A stretch of DNA of 64,000 nucleotides. It comes from Lutraria lutraria. Its lineage: Eukaryota; Mollusca; Bivalvia; Venerida; Mactridae. The stretch is taken from the NCBI GenBank assembly GCA_964023205.1, contig OZ026837.1:15291479-15355478 (forward strand), in the 5' to 3' direction. The position numbers were made by a program, and so were the translations under genes. The notes beneath the pieces are model-generated. The model saw nothing but the letters and a program-made list of their open reading frames with translations. It was not told where the DNA came from and searched no databases. Shown in pieces: positions 25,822 to 37,399 of this stretch (the first letter of the stretch is position 1; every line of letters starts with the position of its first letter).

Positions 25822-26050
25822 TTTAACGGAACACATTTCATGTAATATGAAGAAATCAAATGTAAAAGAAATTAATAGTCCCATGAGCTCAATGATTCTG
25901 TTAACGATAGTTTTGACATTAATAAGTTCTTAGAATGGTGCAATTGACAGGAGCTTGTATTGAGGGAACAGATGCGTGAAAACAACCAAGATCGCATTTA
26001 AGAACACACTTGCTATGAGAGAACTAGTTTAAGAAAGTAAATGACGATGC
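25785..26050 (+). repeat. Dispersed repeat R2, copy 1
   Basis: Blocks 'tcgattaaatcaaatc', 'cattt(c)(a/t)tgtaatatgaagaaa', 'atagtcccatg' and 'tctgttaa' recur in order at 56300-56520 in the same orientation. Only two copies are in the window, and the ends are unclear. Confidence 0.6.
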
Positions 26051-26093
26051 TCACCAAAGTATGACTATTTTACGATGATTGTTCTGGTTTCAG

Positions 26094-26188
26094 CTAAAGC
26101 GCAGAACTTTGTTAAGAGTGCATTCCCTCCGATATTCTTCGACTTCGATAAATTCATTGTGCGGAACATGTTCCGTCCATCGTCAAAA
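26094..26188 (+). CDS. Candidate internal exon
   Basis: A strong polypyrimidine/acceptor context (gttctggtttcag) precedes 95 bp that are open in two frames and end at a consensus donor (aaaa|gtaagt). In the favoured frame the 31 codons read KAQNFVKSAFPPIFFDFDKF, then IVRNMFRPSSK, which has ordinary protein-like composition. It ends in phase 0, compatible with the exon candidate at 27489. I do not recognise the family. It could be a remnant of the coding sequence duplicated in this region, or chance. Confidence 0.25.
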
Positions 26189-27488
26189 GTAAGTATCAAG
26201 ATGACACATACATTTAAAACATAAGGTACCTCCTTGGATCGGGTTGTCCCAATGCTTCAGCGGGTTTAAAATAGAAGTGTGGGCTCAACCTCGTATTTAC
26301 ACCTAAAGGAAACAAAACAAACTAAATTAGATTAATTACACTGTACAACCAACAGTCAACATGCTTCATTAGTTGATTGCTCTGACTTGTAATCCATCTT
26401 CTAAGTTATTCGAAGCGGAATACGTAACGTAACATACTTGATACTTTTGTATGAGCATATAATGTACATGACCCAACTTAATGCAGAAAGCACGATAACA
26501 TGACATTCAATGTGATGGAAAAGAAACCATATCACCAAAACAATTACGTCATTAACTTTCGACTGAAGGTTTTTTACTTGGATCTATAATCAATACCATC
26601 GCGTTTATCGACACATTGTTTTGGTATTGTGGCCTTTGCATTTTAACATATTAATATACATGTAGAGCTCATCATATCGAAGGTCTTGTTTATCAACAAA
26701 CATTGCATAATTACGTGAACGTAAGCGTGTGTGCAACAGACTGACTCATATCATTTTGTAAATGATTAATTTTACGTTTTTACACACCAGATGAAAAAAA
26801 GCACGTAACAAGGCAAATATTTCAACTACATAAAAAATCAAGTCCATTTGTCCTGTCTTTTGAAGAATATTTATGCAAATTATAATGACTGTATTTCCAA
26901 TTATCAGGGCGCATAATTGTCTGAAGACAACATTTGGATAATCATTTAGTGTTTGCACTTCATCAAATAATTCTTCTTAAGATTTGCGCTTGGGAAACAT
27001 GCTGGCCGCTGTTGCTTTAGACTCGATTTATATTTTGATGACATATAAAATTTTACAATTAGATACGATGATATCATATCTTCCTATTTCTTCAATCACA
27101 TTTCATTATTAATTAATAAGGGCCTTAGATAATTCAGAATTGTATTCCTCCAATGGTGATGTCCGTTTTGCTTTAACGTTCAATGGACCGTCCGATAATC
27201 AGACACAATGGTGTGCAAGGGTGTTTTATGTCAGGCTGTCTGTTAATTATTGGTTTTCAAGCAGAATGTTTACATAACCAGCCATGCGATTAATGTTTGT
27301 AAATTTGCTCGAAGAAAATTATTAACAACCGCAACAACAGTGTCGGTTGATTATCTCATCGCGTTCACTGTAATATATGACATTTTTTCTATTTATTTTT
27401 TTCAATATTCATACTATGCAAACATTATTTACGGCACCTGGTTACGCAATAATTGATAACATGTTTTTATTAAATTCCACATGCAGAG

Positions 27489-27555
27489 CGCTTGCACGAC
27501 ATGGACGCGTATCATTCTATCGGTTTCACTGCCGACATCGTGTTTATTGTTAAAG
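27489..27555 (+). pseudogene. Candidate duplicated exon
   Basis: After 'ccacatgcagag' the frame reads RLHDMDAYHSIGFTAD then IVFIVK, ending at a 'gtatt' donor. The inverted copy at 38186-38252 (minus) keeps the same frame open (RLHDMGAYYSISFPAD then FVLVVK). The seven codons that differ all change the amino acid, so there is no sign of purifying selection. The protein is not recognised. The open frame and splice-like borders in both copies make it worth listing, but it is probably a relic. Confidence 0.3.
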
Positions 27556-28012
27556 GTATTCAAAATTTAATTAAACAAAGAGAAACTGTATTGAGTGAAA
27601 GAGCTTGAATTATTTATTGATGATTTTGTAGAAATGTAATTGAGATATTTGCCGTTCTTGCTTTAGGCACTGATAATCAAAACATAAAGTCTACATACAA
27701 AACAGAACTTTTCTGGAAAAGTATATTATGCATTTGCTTTATTTTGGGCCGGATGTTAAATGCAGTTCAATGCATTTGCAAGGTGGTTATCTAAAATGTT
27801 AAATTAACCAAAAGGTGCTAGGATATCTACAGACATCTGGCGTCGATGAGATTGGGTCTACTCTCCAAAATGTAGTTTCCTTAATTAAAGGTACGCCTGA
27901 CTACATGCTAAGAATTGTTTCCACAACTTGCTTTGCATTTACGTCTCGTACTATTGTCAATGTATTCTTCTAAATAGGCGGAACATTTAGTTTAGTGATC
28001 ATTGTCCTTATG

Positions 28013-28240
28013 TCACTCTTTAAAACCTTGCCAGGGCACATGCTCACTGTTACATTTTGGATGAAGGCATTGAGTGTTTAGCCATTCGTCTTCCATTCCC
28101 CGATCCTGGTTATTTCTCTTAAGTATTTGGCACTCTCCAACGTATAGTAAGCTAAGTACTGGAAAGGAATCAAGGGAGACAGGTAAGGTTAACTGCTTCC
28201 GGTATAATACTGAGATAGAGTGAGTTGAAATAGGCTTCAA
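28013..28240 (-). pseudogene. Unrecognised frame shared by both D arms
   Basis: The second half reads MEDEWLNTQCLHPKCNSEH. The paired copy at 37508-37630 (plus) keeps MEDEWLNAICLHQNRNSEH open and continues about 20 codons further. Several third-position changes between the copies are silent, which hints that this strand was once coding. It is opposite in strand to the exon candidate at 27489, so both cannot belong to one gene. Family not recognised. Confidence 0.25.
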
Positions 28241-28384
28241 GTACGAAAAAAGAGCTACGAATTATACAAATGTGTTGTTAATTAGGGCAAACCGTTTATG
28301 AATTTTGACTGCCGCGGTCAATTTAAGAGGGGAGATCAAAAACAAGAGAACAGGACATTTGTATCGCTACTTTTTTATTATTTA

Positions 28385-28830
28385 GAACAAAGTTACCTTC
28401 GAATAAGCACCACTTGCAATAAAGGCCGCATTTTGTCTTTCCCATGGGTTGTTCAGAGTTTTGGCTGAATCATCTTATACCTGTCATAGAACATTTTGAA
28501 TATGTAATGCAGAATCAATCCGTTAGTATACTGTGATTGTTCACTGACTCTATGTTTGATTTTCAAAAGGAATACATTTATTTGCATAGCTTTACATCGA
28601 ATAATGTTAACTAGTGAATGATTTGGCTTAATTGTGACGCTTTGTGCAACAACTTATTGAAGATGCTCCTAAGTCAAAACACAAAAATTCCATTTGAATG
28701 CTTACACGTTCATACCATGCCTGATGCAAGTGGGAGGCAAGGCTTTGTCCTTTTTATATCAAAACTTATATTCAGCGAAATGAAATTATTTTCTAACAGA
28801 GTTTATATTGTTAATGTTTATTATTTTACT
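28385..28830 (+). repeat. Direct copy of 24140-24540
   Basis: Same strand and block order as 24140-24540 (see 'aggctttgtcctttttatat' at about 28740). It sits immediately before arm B, whose match to arm A is inverted. Confidence 0.75.
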
Positions 28831-28844
28831 GCATTCATCTTTGC

Positions 28845-28935
28845 CTGGCGTTGGAATAGGAAGGCGCCTTCTGCAAAATACCAACATGAATATGAACGGT
28901 TTCAACTGTAGTGTGTTATTTAGGTCACGTACATG
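28845..28935 (+). repeat. Short copy of 29665-29765
   Basis: 'ttggaataggaaggcgcctt' through 'tcacgtacatgagctat' matches 'ttggaatgagaaggagactt' through 'tcacgtgcatgagctat' at 29665-29765 on the same strand. A third relative is at 35480-35570. It marks another break point beside arm B. Confidence 0.6.
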
Positions 28936-31900
28936 AGCTATCTATAAACCTTGCATGTTCACAACATCTACTAGTTTATCATGCGAAATCCGGTTGACTA
29001 GTCAGTTTATTTATTTTTTAAGATACTGAATCGATCACATGATGTGTCTGACAAATATGAGCTAATATAAAAGCTTTGAATCCGGAATCCCTTAGCTTGT
29101 TGTTCCCTTATGAAATAAAATGAATGGAGTCTGCCTCTTTTTCGCTTGAGCTTTACTGCAGAACACAAGCAGCTGTAGGGTGATAAATGTATGTACGCTC
29201 GTATATTGGATAATAATGTTTAATAAGGTGACATATAATGTCTAGATTTACAATATTGTCCACCAGCTGCTGTCAGTATTATGAATATGTCTGGTAAAAT
29301 AGGTATATATTTTCTTCGAACGAGCATAATACATACAAAAAGATCAGATAACGATTTAGATTTGATGAAAAGATGGCAATGAATCATCACACGATTTCTT
29401 GAAAGAGCGAACTTCGAATGAAATATTGCTTAAAATGGTAAACATGATAAAATGGTAAGGAACACATCTCAAATGTAGAAAAGCATATAAATTACTTCTT
29501 GGTGAAATATAGTATTTTGTGGTCTATTTAATCAACTGATTAAAACGCATTGATATACGAAGTTCGAAAGAAAAAATACAATTATGGTACACGTGATTTG
29601 TCATACCTTTGATATATCATTGTATTGATAATTGTTTACACAAAGAATATTCAGACGAATTATATCTAGCATTGGAATGAGAAGGAGACTTTTGCCAAAA
29701 TTATGATACCAGCATAAGTATGAACCGATTGAAATGTGTAATTGGATCACGTGCATGAGCTATTGGAACGAACTTTTGCCGAGACATGTGGGTATGGATA
29801 TTTGATAGAAGACCTTTGGCTAGATGGTTTTTGCAGTTTCTTAGAATTGTGCGTGTGAAGATTCATAAAAAAGGTTTTGAATTGATGTATGTTCGAATCG
29901 ACTTTGTTATAACAATTTAATATCACTAATCTTGTTGAAATGGGATAGTTGTACTAATATGCTACAGCAAAACAGTACTAGAATGGGTGTACAGTTTCGA
30001 AGCATATATCATTTGTTTAGTTTGATCAAAATGATACGAGCCAAAAACATCTTTATCACGTGATCATGACATGAACATCTTATTCGCCAATGAATTTTCA
30101 AAACTTGACAAGGATAATAATTTATATCCATGATATCCAAACTCGTGTTAATTCATTCTACGATGTTTTCATTGTGTTAATGTGTTTCTGATATTACATC
30201 TATCATTGATGGGATGCTAATTACTTAATAGTTGAAGACTGTGTTTTTGTATGTTTTTTGCATACATATGAACATATAAACATATTCAACTCGTTAGTTT
30301 TGGATAAATGCTGCTAACCTATTTAACTTGGTACTTGTAGGAAGCATTTTGGTAACGCTAAGTTGATTAGCAAACCTGGCATACTTTCTATTATGTTCAA
30401 AAACGAGTACGGCCTACTTTAAACTCAATTAAGTTACTTAAAATTGAACGTGGTAAGCTATTCTCTGCACCTGACCTGAGAGTCACAATCAAACACGTTT
30501 GTAAATATCATTCTGGAAATAAATTATTTTACGATTCCAGCTAAAAACCACCGGTAAGAATTGCACCGAGTCCAGATGACATGATTGCAGTACATTCGTT
30601 CAAAAAAGAATTTGAAATCCCAATATCATGTGTACTCAGTAATTAGTTACTGTGGAGGCAATTGCCATGCATTGAAATTATTTTCGCACGATGGGACATT
30701 TTTTTCCTGCTCAAAACTGTCTTAACGCGCGAGTTAAAGATGATTCTTTCAGTTTATCTTGGCTTGGGAGATGCAAATTACAACTGCGTCTGTTTTAAAG
30801 GTGCGGGATGTTTTACATTGACATAAATTCTCATTTGTCTATCTAGGACTTAGTTAATTCATAGCTTAGTTTTACTCTGGTATCTGTTAATACGTTTGGT
30901 TGTTCAACATAAAAATGGCCCAAAACCGAATATTCAAATGCGAAAACAAATTTGAATATTCGTTGAACTTTTTTTGTAAACAGATTTTGTTCAATGATCA
31001 GAATTAATTCGGTTTATAAGTATACTGGTAACTACAGGCTGGGTTAGTGTTGTGTAACGATTTTGTCGTTGTTTGAATATTTTTAGTGAATCACGAGGAT
31101 GAAATATAAGGACACTTCGTATAACAAACTTGCAAACTGTTGTCTTTTTTATTCCCCAATCTGTGTGCTGTGCCATATTGTAACATCATTATTATTGGGT
31201 TTTAAAATCATGGGCGCCTCCTTTTCATGAAGCCCGTTCCAAAAAGGTACTTGCATACTTAAATAGTCTACGCAGAAATATCCACATTCCAAAACTCTAG
31301 GAAAGTGCTGTCGATACAACATTTTCAAATACATCCCTCCTATCTTATTCGTCATACAAAAAAAATGTTGATAAATGAAAACAAATTAAGGAATTACGTT
31401 TTGACACGTTTTGCATAAAAATGGTGGCCAAATAAATAACTGATGATATCGAATATGAAAAGAAAATTCCTTTTTTATTTTTGCAAAAATATGTCTAAAC
31501 TCATATATTGTATAGATGGTAAATGGTCCTGTAGAGGGTATAGTTCCTGAAACACTGGTAAAATTGTTAAACCCGTTGATACAACTTATATTGCATTTCT
31601 TTGTAGATCAGGTAATACGCATTACATATACAAACATTCGAAAATGCTTTCAGAAATCAGTGATCTTTAAATGTTAATATGTGTGTGTTTATTTATTGGT
31701 TAAATGTCGATAAAGTACTACAAAGGCTGTTAGTTGTACATTTGCATACAATATCTGCACCAAAATAATTATCTTTGTTTTTCTACGTACGAGAAAGAAA
31801 ACAATATATTTATAAACTGGACGATATAATATAGATTGTATCGTAGAAGAGGGAGAAATTAGCAAATTATTTCCTAGGAAACGTATTTTGTTTCAGCATT

Positions 31901-32715
31901 AAGACTTTATATTTGCCATTCCATTAGATTTTCAACCGCTTTGGGATTTATACCGATTACAGCTAATACAGCAAGCGATATATGACACAATAATTGATAT
32001 TAGCTTTTCTGCTGTTTCAAGAACCATCTTATTTTTTTCTGACTTCGTGTTATTTCACATATCCATACGCTTTTATGGACTCGTGTGTGAATCCTGTGTC
32101 AAGCTTTTTCAATTAAGAAAGATTGAAAAAGGCAATTTCGCATAATGTGTTGATATTAATTCATGCTTTTCAATATTAGTGAACAAGTAGACAATTATGT
32201 TTATATTCAGAACCGATTGTTATTGTTGCAGACCATGCAACATGCAAATTGGTTTTGGATACCATTCAAATTGTTCAACATTTTTTTTTAAAGCAACAAA
32301 ACCGTTTTGTTTTATATAAGAAGTGAATGTGCCTGAACTTTTCATAAATTTCAGATAATTTTGACATTTTTTTCTCTTTTACATAATAACAAAAAACAGT
32401 CAAAAATATTTTTCTGTTAACGTCATACAATTATTTTAACGATACAATTATTTTCTTTTTTGGGGGCATGCGGACTTTTGTTAAAAAACCTTCAAAACTT
32501 TTCGATTTACCTGTTCAATGTCAAATCTATTTTTTGTTCGTTTGATGACTGTCTTTATTATAATATTGCAGCATTGTAAGAAATAGATATGGTAACAAAA
32601 GGATTCCTAGAAAAGTAACTGATACGAAACATCTCCTTTCTCGCATGCATCACCTTTCTGTTACCCCTCACCAACCCACAAAACGCATCCCACATATATA
32701 CGACCAAACAAAAAA

Positions 32716-32856
32716 TTAGGACAAAACACAATCTCCAGAAAGGGAATACCTTGGAAAGATTTTTTGTCGAAGGATTTCTGCTGGTGTACAGTCAGGATGA
32801 AGTCACCAGTGAAGAAGGTAAGGCTGGAGAAAAACATTTGTTTATAGTTACTTGAA
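32716..32856 (+). pseudogene. Short frame in arm B with GTPase-like string
   Basis: After 'acaatctccag', a possible acceptor, the frame reads KGNTLERFFVEGFLLVYSQD then EVTSEEG with a 'gtaag' donor-like site, or continues to a stop at about 32856. 'GFLLVYS' resembles the beta-4 strand of small or GIMAP-type GTPases, but no P-loop, switch or NKxD motif is visible nearby. Arm A has a frame change in the same place. The resemblance is weak and may be chance. Confidence 0.15.
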
Positions 32857-34031
32857 AAGAAAATGGTTGAAAGTCCTCTAATATTTTTTTGTCTTTGTAC
32901 AAATAAACTTTGAATTTTAATACTTTAATAATGTTCGTCCCAATACGTAATTTCCGTTTTTAAGATACAAATTGTTCTTAAACATTTTCAAACTTTTGAG
33001 GTACGATTTGTTCATAACCCGCAATTGCTTACTTTTGATGTGCGATTTCTTCCTAAATAATTGCTTACTTTCGAGATACGATTTGTTCCTAAACATTTAC
33101 GTTCTTCTAATGTACAATTTCTCACTAAATATTTGAGTTCTTTTGATTTTGATGTTTGAAATTTTATGGTTGGCACTAAAAGGGGTTGGCAGGTAATTAT
33201 CAGGTTATATTACTATTCTATTTTTCTCCTGGCTTAAATCAACCTAACACCACGGAATTAATTATTAATAAGGAATATTCTTTATGACACGTGCTGTGTT
33301 TTTCTTACAAAAACAGTACATGACATGCACAATGACGAGCTCTTCACGGCGACATTTTATTATTTTGGAAACGGGAATTTTTTTCACAGCTTTGACGATT
33401 GAAACTGGTAAAATGTTCATGTTGACAGCATGCGATTATTATGTTGTTTAAGGTGTGATCCCGGCATGGCAAATAAATCTGTCGTAGGGAATGTTTTACG
33501 GAAATCGCAAACGTGTTGAAAAACGTTTCAGATTGTTTTTCTTCAGGATAATACTAAGATTTGTTAGTGCATGATCGCAACATGTGACGTTAGGCCTATG
33601 ACTGAACACCGTATTAACGTGTCCCAGGGGCTTCTCGGAGCAAAGTAACAATAGAAAAATCAATGCTAATACAGATTTTCAATTTCAGAGAAGGAATTTG
33701 TTCGCATTAATTTCTGATAAAATAGCTGGCAATCATTCCTCAGGACCCGTAAACCGTTTTGATAAAATACCGTATCATCGACGTGTTATCATCCTAGTAT
33801 TCAAAGCAATTACAATACAATTAAATAAATTTAATTATTTCGAGAATAAATATTGTATCGATGTAAACTAATTATACTGTAAGTATTATGAACATTTTCG
33901 TTTTTGCGTTTTAATTCACAAAATCTGTATTGTAGACAAGACATTCTGTTAAAACTTATAAATATTTAATTATTCTCACAAAGTCGTCTACAGACGAAAC
34001 GTATACATGGTATCTTATCGAATAGCAAATA

Positions 34032-34050
34032 CCCCCCCCCCCCCCCTCCC
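34032..34050 (+). repeat. Poly-C tract
   Basis: Fifteen consecutive C, then T and four C. It lies within arm B and is absent from arm A. It is prone to sequencing and assembly error. Confidence 0.9.
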
Positions 34051-34489
34051 CAGACAATCCTATAAAGGTGTTGGTTTCCGGTTACGCTTTGTTTACATTA
34101 TTTGGTTGTACTGAAAAAATACTGTTATAATATAAACTTAATTGTATTATAACTAACGCTAAATATTCGTTTCTGTCATCATGCTTAAGAACTAACTCAA
34201 GCCCTCTGTAAAGGGGTACTGGTGGTGTCCCAGAATTACGTGGTCTTAAGCTCTTTTTTATTCATCTTTTAACAGAAATTGATGGAATTTGGCTTAAACT
34301 TAGTCATATCTATAGTTTTGTTCTTGCTTATTTGATTACTATAATAAAAACTGAAATACAAATATATAGCTCTTGGGTTACTATAGTAACCAAACATCGT
34401 TAGGGCGGGGTAAATCAAAATTGTTCCAAGTATTGTATTCATTAAATGTCTACTGACCCTTACAAAAGTGACCAACATATTGTCTGAGA

Positions 34490-35850
34490 ACAATTGCAAT
34501 ACAGTAATTATAGATCAATCTTGCATTACATATTCAAAATGTTCTCTTACAGGTATACGATGGTACAGTAAAGCCTCTGAACAAAAGCCTACCTTGGGAA
34601 AGACAAACTGAAACCTTTATAACAGGTCAGACTAGTCAGTATATATATTGTTGAAATTATTTAATCGATCATACGTTGTGTCTGACAAATATGAGCTAAC
34701 TTGCCAAGCATCGATTCCGGAACCCTTTGGCTTGTAGTTCCCTTGCGAAATGAAATGAATTTAGTCTGCTGCTTTTCGCTTTTGCTTTACCGCAGAACAT
34801 GGACTGTAACGTGATATATGTACGCTCGTATATTGGATAAAAATGTTTAATAAGGTGACAAAGAATGTCTAGATTTACATTGTCCACCAACAACTGCTGC
34901 CAGTATTATGAATTTGTCTAGGGGATGAGGTATATATTCTTCGAACGAGCATAATAAATACAAATAAATTAGTTAAGCATTAAGATTTGATAAAAGGATG
35001 GCAATGAATTATCACACGATTTCTTACATTATTGTCCACCAACAACTGCTGTCAGTATTATGAATTTGTCTTGGAAAATAGGCATATATTTTCTTCGAAC
35101 GAGCATAATACATACAAAATATATCAGATAACGATAAAGATTTAATAGAAGGATGGCAATGAATCTTCACACGATTTCTTGAAAGAGCGAAATGTCGATC
35201 GAAATATTGCTTAAAATGGTAAAAATGATAAAGTGGTAAGGAATTCATCTCAAATGTAGAAAACACATATGAATTACCTTTTTGTGAAAGACTGTATTTG
35301 CTGGTTTATTTACTAATAATAGTCAATAGATTAAAACTCATTGGTGTACGAATCTTCAAGGGAAATATATGTACTTTCAAATTTCACTCACCAAAAGGAA
35401 CAACATTTTGCTACGAGTTCTTTGTTATACGTATGCGTAATTGTATACAGAAACTATTTTGATAAAAACATGTCTAAAATTGGAATAAGGAGAAGTATTT
35501 AGGAAAATACTAACATAATTATGAACTGGTTTAGATTAGGAATTTGTGTTACGTTACATAAGTCACTGGCACGACTGTTTGCCTAGATTTGTGTGTGAGG
35601 GTTTTTGGTTGCATTGCATTTGCAGTTTCTTAGAATTTTGCGTGTGACGTGCCGATTTAAAGGTTCTTAAGTTGCTGCATATTTCGAGTACTTTTCACAC
35701 AACTATTCTAGCTGATATGAGGAAAGTATAGACTGTGTGTACAGTATTGAAACAATTGTCATTTTTTTGGTTTGGTCATAATAATACAAGTCAAAAACAT
35801 CTTTATCACGTGAATGTGACGTCAGCATTCTATCTATTTCTGCACGTAGG
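34490..35850 (+). repeat. Copy C, partial third copy of the A/B unit
   Basis: 34640-35300 matches arm B 28985-29510 on the same strand (tacgctcgtatattggataa; ttcttcgaacgagcataata; gaaagagcgaa). 35380-35830 matches 29580-30090 more weakly. 34490-34630 matches arm A 24183-24310 in reverse. It follows arm B directly, so B and C are in tandem. Confidence 0.75.
34877..35180 (+). repeat. Local tandem duplication, period 152 bp
   Basis: 'tgtccaccaacaactgctg' at 34881 recurs at 35033, and the following 140 bp (stattatgaatttgtct ... cacacgatttctt) repeat with substitutions. Arms A and B have this segment once, so the duplication is specific to copy C. Confidence 0.85.
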
Positions 35851-36208
35851 GAAGCTGTCATGCGGGTATACATACGGTCCACGGGTTAATTCAGTTGTAT
35901 GCCTGTCGTCTTTTCTCCATTTTACATCTGGAAAATGATACTGATTGTTGGTGCGACATTAAACCCTTGTAAAAAGTAATCAAAATATACAAAGAGAATG
36001 ACCATAAGCGGATAATAAAGAAACCACGCATACAATAAATCAACAATTATCAACATGTTACCAACAATGCAATACTGAAAGTCACCAAAGCCGAACGAAA
36101 TGAGTAAGAAACAACAACAAAAATAAGTGTGCAGATATTTGAATGAGATTTAACGTAGATATATCATTAATTTGGCTTTTCTCATTTGATTCATTAAATA
36201 CGTATTGA

Positions 36209-36436
36209 ATGCATCGCTCTGAAATCAAACCTCTGAAAGATTCTTTGAATACCTTTCTCACCTATGTTGACGCTTATGTTAGAAAACCCACATACTCGAA
36301 TGGCCAATACATTAATACGACAATGTGTCAATTAGACTTTTTATCGGTTCAATTATATTCTGTCAAACCTTATCAAGTTGATACTTTATTTAAAGTTGAG
36401 AAACACCTTGTCAATGCATTAAAATATGATTTCTAG
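36209..36436 (+). pseudogene. Unrecognised 75-codon frame in palindrome E
   Basis: The frame includes YVRKPTYSNGQYINTTMCQL and ends at a stop after KYDF. The inverted counterpart at 39370-39500 (minus) is interrupted by a SINE and has indels, so it is not intact. No recognisable domain. It might be a terminal exon relic or chance. Confidence 0.2.
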
Positions 36437-37027
36437 AACTTCTTTTCACTATATCGATGTTATTACTAATACATGTATATGTCATGCCCGTAAATGAAGA
36501 CATACAAATGTACATATTGCATTTCCAATGAAGTAGGTCCGAATGTCAAGGACCATTGTTAGACAAACCATATCAACATGGTTATCTTCTTGACAGTTGC
36601 GATCACTAAAGGCTTCATCAAACAATCTAATGACAGATGCCACTTGTTTATTAGATATTTCTTTATGAGTTTGATTTGTAGATTTACGTTGTTTTGTGAA
36701 AACCGAAATAAAAAAGATTAAGAATATGTCTGGTAAAGCATGTTTATCATTACTGTCGGTTCAAAACAAATAATTGTATTGCTTAATGATTAAGCTAGAA
36801 AAAGAGGAATGAATTCATACTATTGAACTGTCGTAGACATCTCAGATAATCTAACATTGCGTATCTCAAAAATGGTGTGATCATGGTACGATAGTCGAAC
36901 GTCTAATGTTCATATATCGTGTACAGAATAAACGAGCAAGATGTTGCATGATTACATAGCTGCATTGTTGTTTAATGTGCCCTCTCCTTGGACTCGTGTA
37001 TTTACCTTTTTGTTTCATCCAATGTTT

Positions 37028-37325
37028 GTGATGGATCGGTGGTCTAGCGGTCACGCGTTGGACTACAGAACGATAGGTCTTGGGTTCGAATCTCTCGGAT
37101 CCGCCTTCAGTTATTTCAGGCACGCCTTTTTCAGTGTCCCCATTCAAACTACCGAGTCAGGTACTGTGTTTAGAAGCGGTGAGGCGTATATCTGTGCTTT
37201 ACATCGGGCTTGATAAAGGACCTAGAAAAATATTAGAACTAAGAGTAATGATACAAATACCTGGTTCTCTTGTACATTCTCTCCCATCTGTCTGTCGTAG
37301 ACCACAGCTGTCAAAATTCATTTAG
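37028..37325 (+). mobile_element. tRNA-derived SINE, copy S3
   Basis: The head has A box 'tggtctagcgg' and B box 'gggttcgaatctc' in tRNA spacing, with partly complementary acceptor ends (ggatcgg / cggatcc). The body differs from the other SINEs here. The overlapping frames at 36881-37325 read through the SINE and are artefacts. The end is estimated; a tail repeat was not found. Confidence 0.65.
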
Positions 37326-37399
37326 GGTTTGCTCCAATTCTGAGCACATTTGTATAATTTTTAGGTCTTTATCCTATTCATATGAAGCATTTTTCAACA

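Larger units (their letters stand above)
26990..28260 (+). repeat. Inverted duplication, arm D1
   Basis: Matches 37400-38740 in reverse complement. Matching blocks include 27001-27330 with 38400-38740, 27400-27560 with 38180-38350, 27840-27930 with 37790-37900, and 28010-28200 with 37430-37630. A stretch of about 150 bp present at 37635-37785 is missing from this copy. Confidence 0.8.
28945..34450 (+). repeat. Large inverted duplication, arm B
   Basis: Reverse-complement partner of arm A (18090-24235); see arm A for the matched blocks. The start (28945) corresponds to 23990 of arm A and the end (34450) to 18100. Arm B lacks repeat R1. Its equivalents of the arm A frames carry different frameshifts. 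The two arms are separated by about 4.7 kb, which contains the 634-bp transposon and arm D1. Confidence 0.85.

Noticed and set aside
36881..37325. Three overlapping frames of 81-90 codons
   Set aside because: All read through SINE S3 in different frames and strands.
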